Source: Methanocorpusculum sp. (GTDB lineage: Archaea > Halobacteriota > Methanomicrobia > Methanomicrobiales > Methanocorpusculaceae). From it: a stretch of 6,532 nt of DNA. This document shows positions 5,806-6,532 of this stretch, piece by piece. The notes below the pieces were generated by a model that searched no databases, had not been told where the DNA came from, and saw nothing but the letters and a program-made list of their open reading frames with translations. Position numbers and translations under genes: made by a program. The stretch lies in the NCBI GenBank assembly GCA_029987045.1, contig DALTWN010000056.1, positions 1 through 6,532 on the forward strand. Direction: 5' to 3'. Positions within the stretch are counted from its first letter, which is position 1; every line of letters begins with the position of its first letter.

Positions 5806-6532
5806 TTATGGTTCCTCCTTTGGTTTTACTGAACGCAGGAATCCGCGAGAGCCACGCATAAGCTGTCTTGACCAGAGGGAAACAGGAATCGTTTCCAACG
5901 CATCTACCGGACAGACATCACGGCAGACTCCGCACCCGATACATGCCCGTATGTCGATAAAATGTGCTTTGTTTCCGGCTCCGCTGATAACGCCGGTCGG
6001 ACATGCATCGGCACAGCGGCAGCATCCGATACATTTGTCGCTATTGACTCTGAATGCAGTCAGTTCCGGGCACATTCCCGCCTGACAGTGATACTTGTAG
6101 ATATGTTCCTCGTATTCTTCCCGGAAATACTTGATACTGGACAGCACTGGATTCGGTGCCGTTTTTCCAAGAGCACACAGACAGCAGTCCTGCATCATAT
6201 GTCCGATATCTTCCAGAAGTTCGATATCTCCGTCACGTCCGCGGCCATTGCAGATATTGGTCAGGAGATCACGCATGTGCCGTAGCCCTTCCCTGCATGG
6301 TGTGCATTTTCCGCAGCTTTCTCCGCACAGGAACTGGATGTAATATCTTGCGAATTCGACCATACAGGTATGATCATCCATGATGATCATGCCGCCAGAC
6401 CCCATCATTGAACCGTACTTATCCAGTGTATCGAAATCGACCGGTAGATCGATGAGTGAGGCCGGCAGGCAACCTCCTGATGGTCCACCGGTCTGAATTG
6501 CTTTGAGTTCCCGGTCTTTCTGCACCCCGCCG
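5806..6532 (-). CDS. NuoF/HndC/HydB-like NAD(P)H-oxidoreductase subunit with C-terminal ferredoxin domain, N-terminus beyond the window
   Basis: These are the last about 241 residues of a flavoprotein subunit that in NADH dehydrogenases and bifurcating hydrogenases oxidises or reduces NAD(P)(H) through FMN. The reading frame stays open to the right edge; the GTG at 6525-6523 is internal, since the conserved stretch GGVQKDRELKAIQTGGPSGG spans it. Numbering from that codon, GSGGMIIMD (42-50) and ESCGKCTPCREG (69-80) are NuoF signatures; Cys71, 74 and 77 with Cys117 should hold the N3-type 4Fe-4S cluster. CLCALGKTAPNPVLSS (115-130) closes that domain. A C-terminal extension typical of HndC/HydB, absent from bacterial Nuo complex I NuoF, has CQAGMC (147-152) and two 4Fe-4S motifs: Cys165/168/171/175 and Cys195/198/201/205. 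The FMN and nucleotide sites lie outside the window. One base separates its stop codon from the next gene, so the two are co-transcribed. The upstream operon probably includes a NuoE-like 2Fe-2S subunit, but that is inference. The partner enzyme could be a hydrogenase, a formate dehydrogenase or another bifurcating oxidoreductase. Confidence 0.92.
   Translation of the reverse strand, partial: GGVQKDRELKAIQTGGPSGGCLPASLIDLPVDFDTLDKYGSMMGSGGMIIMDDHTCMVEFARYYIQFLCGESCGKCTPCREGLRHMRDLLTNICNGRGRDGDIELLEDIGHMMQDCCLCALGKTAPNPVLSSIKYFREEYEEHIYKYHCQAGMCPELTAFRVNSDKCIGCCRCADACPTGVISGAGNKAHFIDIRACIGCGVCRDVCPVDALETIPVSLWSRQLMRGSRGFLRSVKPKEEP
5814..5819 (-). promoter_or_regulatory. Strong Shine-Dalgarno site for the iron-sulfur subunit
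   Basis: On the minus strand AAGGAGG ends nine bases before the ATG at 5804-5802 and lies within the last codons of the NuoF-like gene. It fixes the start of the downstream gene and shows that translation inside this operon uses a ribosome binding site, unlike the apparently leaderless first genes elsewhere in the window. Confidence 0.8.

Noticed and set aside
6523..6525. GTG as the start of the NuoF-like gene
   Set aside because: Conserved NuoF sequence continues upstream of it without a stop to the window edge, so the codon is internal and the gene is partial.
1..6532. CRISPR arrays, mobile elements or a defence system
   Set aside because: I saw no spaced direct repeats, transposase or integrase motifs, terminal inverted repeats or defence domains; almost all sequence is explained by the six genes.

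Overview
The window looks like chromosomal DNA from a methanogenic euryarchaeon, most plausibly a Methanomicrobiales member such as a Methanocorpusculum relative. That assignment is inference: no rRNA, tRNA or methanogenesis gene is present to fix it. The signs are archaeal. AT-rich TATA-like boxes sit about 25 bp before the expected transcript starts, several start codons have no Shine-Dalgarno sequence (leaderless or nearly so), gene ends carry T-runs, and there is a short lipoprotein of a type common in methanogens. Base composition looks even throughout, and I see no insertion sequence, integrase, CRISPR array or tRNA.

Layout, left to right. (1) Positions 1-792, minus strand: the N-terminal 264 residues of a sodium-dependent NSS (LeuT-type) transporter, running off the left edge. 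(2) 793-887: a divergent promoter region with a TATA-like box on each side and a near-perfect 20-bp palindrome between them. (3) 888-2213, plus: a 441-residue ArsB/NhaD-type (ion transporter superfamily) membrane carrier. (4) 2242-2685, minus: a 147-residue predicted lipoprotein, convergent with the carrier. (5) 2686-2801: a second divergent promoter region. (6) 2802-5144, plus: a complete 780-residue cation-transporting P-type ATPase resembling the CtpE/Exp7 group. (7) 5196-5804 and 5806-6532, minus: the last two genes of a redox operon. They are the C-terminal part of a NuoF/HndC/HydB-like flavoprotein subunit with a ferredoxin tail, and a 202-residue NuoG/HoxU/HydA-N-like iron-sulfur subunit. 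The operon continues past the right edge.

Three of the complete or partial genes are ion-coupled or ATP-driven transporters, and the first two share a regulatory region with a candidate operator. The redox pair is separate: it converges on the ATPase and would form the NAD(P)H-facing end and iron-sulfur wire of a soluble multi-subunit oxidoreductase. This might be a hydrogenase, a formate dehydrogenase or an electron-bifurcating enzyme, and the catalytic subunit is not visible here. Both convergent junctions carry an inverted repeat flanked by T-runs on both strands, with the minus-strand gene's stop codon in the loop, so each may serve as a two-way terminator.

I find no clearly new system fully contained in the window. 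The most interesting leads are the shared operator with a third half-site inside the carrier gene, and the compact NuoG-like subunit that lacks both the His-Cys3 cluster region and a catalytic domain.
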